A model generated the notes under the pieces. The model was not told where the DNA came from. It searched no databases and saw only the letters and a list, made by a program, of their open reading frames with translations. DNA of 25,009 bases from CAZZNQ01 sp964655775 (GTDB taxonomy: Bacteria > Planctomycetota > Brocadiia > SM23-32), in contig CAZZNQ010000062.1 in the NCBI GenBank assembly GCA_964655775.1, positions 1 through 25,009 of the forward strand, written 5' to 3'. Below, in pieces: positions 22,908-25,009 of this stretch (within the stretch, counting starts at the first letter, position 1; the number at the start of each line of letters is the position of its first letter). The position numbers and the translations under genes were made by a program.

Positions 22908-22936
22908 TTGACAGATCGCCCCGGCCGGAATAACGT
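22908..22936 (+). promoter_or_regulatory. Putative promoter of the divergent Gfo/Idh/MocA gene
   Basis: TTGACA (22908-22913), 17 bases, then TAACGT (22931-22936; 3 of 6 to TATAAT). It lies ~42 bases before the ATG at 22978 and 42 bases to the right of the palindrome, so a repressor there would not directly cover it. The -10 is weak but resembles the TACCGT element found upstream of the DUF2267 gene. Confidence 0.45.
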
Positions 22937-22977
22937 GAATCACAATTCGACAGAGACACAGGCGGGAGGGGCCGGAC

Positions 22978-24009
22978 ATGGAGTTGATCGTCGTGGGAGC
23001 GGGATGGGCGGGCGAAAGGCACGTGCATGCGTGTCGCCGCCTGGAGCATCAGGGCGAGGATGTCCGGCTGGCGGCGCTGGTGGACGTAGACGAAGCCTTT
23101 CTCAACGAGAAGGCGCGCGAATGGTGCGTGCAGCGCACCTACTCGAGCCTGGAAGACGCACTGGATGCCGAGTCGGATGCGGACGGCGTGGTCCTGGCGA
23201 CGCCCCACAATCTCCACCGGCAGGGCACCGAACTGGCCGCAGCGGCCGGCCGACACATGCTGGTCGAGAAGCCGATGGCGCTGACACTGGAAGACGCCGA
23301 TGCCATGATCGCCGCCTGCGACCACGCCGGGACGACGCTGATGGTGGCCGAGAGCGCGCGATACGGCGAGGCCAACCGCGCGATCCACCGCGTGCTGGAG
23401 GACGGTCGGATAGGTCGCGTGCTCAGCGGGCGCATGTGCCGAGTGGGCACCGGCCACCATACCTATGTGTACCCGGGGCGCCGTTCGTGGCTGGCGCAGC
23501 CCGACAAGGGCGGAAGCGGCATCTGGATGCTCAACGGCGTGCACGCCATGTCGACCGCGCGGATGCTCCTCGGTGAGGTCGAGCGCATCTACGCGCGAGA
23601 GGTCCACTCGCCGCTGTTCGAAAGCGACCTGGAGGCAACAGTCGTTGCCCTGATCGACTTCGACGGCGGGGCGACATTGACCATGACCGTCAGCGCCGAA
23701 CTCCATGGCTACAAGCGCTTCGGCGACCTGGTGCTGTTCGGCGAGCGCGGGACGCTGTCGCTCAATCCTCGCGGTGACTCGGGGTTGACCGTGCTGACGG
23801 ACGAGGGTGAGGAAGTCATCGACTGCACCGAGCCGGACGAAGGCGGCGTGCCCGGGCGTTTCGTGCGGCAGATGCGCGAGTTCGTTCGCGCTGTGCGGGC
23901 GGACCGACCGGCGTACACCAGCGGCCACGAGGAACGGGCCACGCTGGCCGCGATACTGGCCGGGTACCGGTCGATTCACACGGGCGAACCGGTGGTGCCG
24001 GAGCGATAG
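22978..24009 (+). CDS. Gfo/Idh/MocA-family oxidoreductase (343 aa), divergent
   Basis: This is the third Gfo/Idh/MocA dehydrogenase of the window. It has a Rossmann GAGWAGERH (residues 7-15) and the Lys motif 'VEKPMALT' (96-103). The active-site stretch reads 'IWMLNGVHAMST': the His is kept but the preceding Asp of the common D-x-G-x-H pattern is Asn, which may alter or weaken catalysis. The C-terminal domain ('ATVVALIDFDGGATLTMTVS') is typical. It contains no signal peptide, so it is cytoplasmic. GGGAGGGG lies 7 bases before the ATG. It is divergent from the gntR operon across a shared control region and converges with the GH20-like gene 8 bases away. It probably handles a related sugar derivative, but is not necessarily under the same repressor. 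Confidence 0.92.
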   Translation: MELIVVGAGWAGERHVHACRRLEHQGEDVRLAALVDVDEAFLNEKAREWCVQRTYSSLEDALDAESDADGVVLATPHNLHRQGTELAAAAGRHMLVEKPMALTLEDADAMIAACDHAGTTLMVAESARYGEANRAIHRVLEDGRIGRVLSGRMCRVGTGHHTYVYPGRRSWLAQPDKGGSGIWMLNGVHAMSTARMLLGEVERIYAREVHSPLFESDLEATVVALIDFDGGATLTMTVSAELHGYKRFGDLVLFGERGTLSLNPRGDSGLTVLTDEGEEVIDCTEPDEGGVPGRFVRQMREFVRAVRADRPAYTSGHEERATLAAILAGYRSIHTGEPVVPER

Positions 24010-24017
24010 GTCGTTCG

Positions 24018-24887
24018 CTACTCGCCGCCCATCACCGGGCCGCACTCGCGGATGAGCTTGAGGATGTCGCGCCGGTTGCCGGGCCGACACGGTACCCACT
24101 TCGTCAGCAGCATGCCGGTGGCGCCGTACTTGAGCAGATCGCGCTTCCATTCCTCCACTTGCTCCAACTCCCACCCGGGCGCGCCCCATACCTCGAAGCC
24201 CTTCCGGCTGAGACGTCTGATGACATCCGGCAGCGCGTAGCGGTAGTTCCATAGCAACTGGACGACGTCCCGGGGGATCTTCTTCTCCGCCAGGTAAGAC
24301 TTCTCCCGGTGCACGCGCCCGCCGGGGTACATCTGCCAATCCTTCCACATGACGGTGCGGAGGTTCCGCTCCTCCAGGCCGTCGTGCAGCGTGCATATGG
24401 CCGCCGCGAACTCCTCGATGGTACGGTCGTGGTCCTCGTCCATGCCGATGTGGAAGAACGCCTCGGGCTTGCAGACCGCGATCAGTTCGTCGATGAGCTG
24501 GAAAGCGTGCTCCCAATAGGTCTCGTCGTCCCAGTAGTTGCGCCACGGCCGGAACCACTGGTTATGCTGGTGCAGCGGGCTCATCGCAAAGTTCAGCTTG
24601 GGCACCACGTCAATGCCCAGCTTATGGGCACGGTTCGCCAGCTTGCGCAGGTCGGCCATCGGCACGGTGTAAGGACGGGCCAGGTCGGGGTGGGTTTTGT
24701 ACTTGACGCCGTCGGCGCAGTCGATCACCAGCAGATTGAGCCCCGCCTCCGCCATCGCCTCCAAGGCTTCCAGCGCGACGTCCATCGACATCGGCTTCTC
24801 GCGCGACTTGCGCTTGCACCAGCGGGGGTCGTAGTGCGTCATGTGCAGCATGAAGCCGCGATACTGCAAAGCCTTCTCTTCGGCCAT
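24018..24887 (-). CDS. GH20-like TIM-barrel protein, compact and cytoplasmic
   Basis: The 289-residue protein looks like the isolated catalytic barrel of a beta-hexosaminidase-like (GH20) family. 'FFHIGMDEDHD' (residues ~144-154) resembles the HxGxDE motif with the catalytic Asp-Glu pair (Asp150/Glu151). Earlier 'LLVIDCADG' and 'LRKLANRAHKLGIDVVPKLN' match the strand-helix rhythm where GH20 enzymes have the 'GIxVIPExxxP' strand. It lacks the N-terminal alpha/beta domain of canonical GH20 enzymes (usually >500 residues) and has no signal peptide. The Trp-rich stretch 'QWFRPWRNYWDDETYW' may line a sugar site. GGGAGGA precedes the ATG. Alternatives are an unclassified glycosidase or a sugar-binding barrel. 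Confidence 0.65.
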   Translation of the reverse strand: MAEEKALQYRGFMLHMTHYDPRWCKRKSREKPMSMDVALEALEAMAEAGLNLLVIDCADGVKYKTHPDLARPYTVPMADLRKLANRAHKLGIDVVPKLNFAMSPLHQHNQWFRPWRNYWDDETYWEHAFQLIDELIAVCKPEAFFHIGMDEDHDRTIEEFAAAICTLHDGLEERNLRTVMWKDWQMYPGGRVHREKSYLAEKKIPRDVVQLLWNYRYALPDVIRRLSRKGFEVWGAPGWELEQVEEWKRDLLKYGATGMLLTKWVPCRPGNRRDILKLIRECGPVMGGE

Positions 24888-24915
24888 CTTGCGTCCTCCC
24901 TCTCGCAGTGTGGCA

Positions 24916-25008
24916 TTATTGAGTCGGAATGCGACCTTCCATCAGGGCTTCCAGGTCCGGGATGCCCTCGGCGCCCTCCTCCACCTGCCCGCGGACCTTC
25001 ATCCTCAG
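24916..25008 (-). CDS. C-terminal end of an unidentified protein, runs off the window
   Basis: The last ~30 codons of a minus-strand frame are open from the window edge to a TAA at 24916-24918, ending 'EALMEGRIPTQ'. It is 28 bases upstream of the GH20-like ATG and in the same direction, so the two may be co-transcribed. The visible part is acidic and too short to assign to a family. Support is the open frame and tight operon-like spacing only. Confidence 0.4.
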   Translation of the reverse strand: MRMKVRGQVEEGAEGIPDLEALMEGRIPTQ

Positions 25009-25009
25009 G

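Noticed and set aside
24002..24019. AGCGA/TCGCT stem between the convergent Gfo/Idh and GH20-like genes as a terminator
   Set aside because: It has only 5 pairs, no U-tract and lies mostly within stop codons; not distinguishable from chance.

Overview
This is a GC-rich, gene-dense bacterial window containing a run of 10 Ns at 5254-5263, so it looks like a draft or metagenome scaffold. Several Gfo/Idh/MocA oxidoreductases, TIM-barrel sugar isomerases, a cytoplasmic FG-GAP propeller, a secreted DUF4091/GH123-like hydrolase and a non-HemE uroporphyrinogen-decarboxylase-like protein together recall Planctomycetota, Lentisphaerota, Hydrogenedentota or Armatimonadota genomes. This placement is an impression from gene content only; no rRNA or other marker gene is present.

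Layout. Bases 2-304 hold the broken tail of an RHS/YD-repeat gene. On the minus strand follow a secreted 907-residue hydrolase-like protein (357-3080) and an AraC-type regulator (3226-4071). The regulator is divergent from a plus-strand URO-D-family gene (4224-5409) that is interrupted by the assembly gap. Plus-strand genes continue with a DUF2267 protein (5512-5883), a two-domain KaiC-like ATPase (6050-7606) and an overlapping histidine kinase with a C-terminal receiver domain (7596-9170).

From 22795 down to 9189 the minus strand carries 14 consecutive genes whose gaps are at most about 60 bases and which include several 4-base stop/start overlaps. In transcription order they are: GntR/UTRA regulator, 2-oxoacid dehydrogenase E1 alpha, E1 beta, class II aldolase, E2 acyltransferase, HAD phosphatase, transaldolase-like/FSA aldolase, PfkB sugar kinase, xylose-isomerase-like TIM barrel, second TIM-barrel isomerase/epimerase, two Gfo/Idh/MocA dehydrogenases, FG-GAP propeller and short-chain dehydrogenase. 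A strong promoter lies upstream (TTGACA, 17-base spacer, TAAGAT). A perfect 14-base palindrome, probably the GntR operator, overlaps its -10 box. The set reads as a self-contained, repressor-controlled sugar or polyol degradation route: oxidation, isomerisation, phosphorylation, aldol cleavage, then oxidative decarboxylation of a 2-oxoacid (or acetoin cleavage) to an acyl-CoA. No E3 lipoamide dehydrogenase and no transporter are encoded in the window. The substrate cannot be named from sequence alone.

To the right, a divergent plus-strand Gfo/Idh/MocA gene (22978-24009) shares the regulatory region. It converges on a compact cytoplasmic GH20-like protein (24018-24887, minus), which is preceded by the C-terminus of another minus-strand gene running off the window. 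No gene-free stretch exceeds 300 bases. I saw no tRNA, rRNA, CRISPR array, transposase or attachment site.
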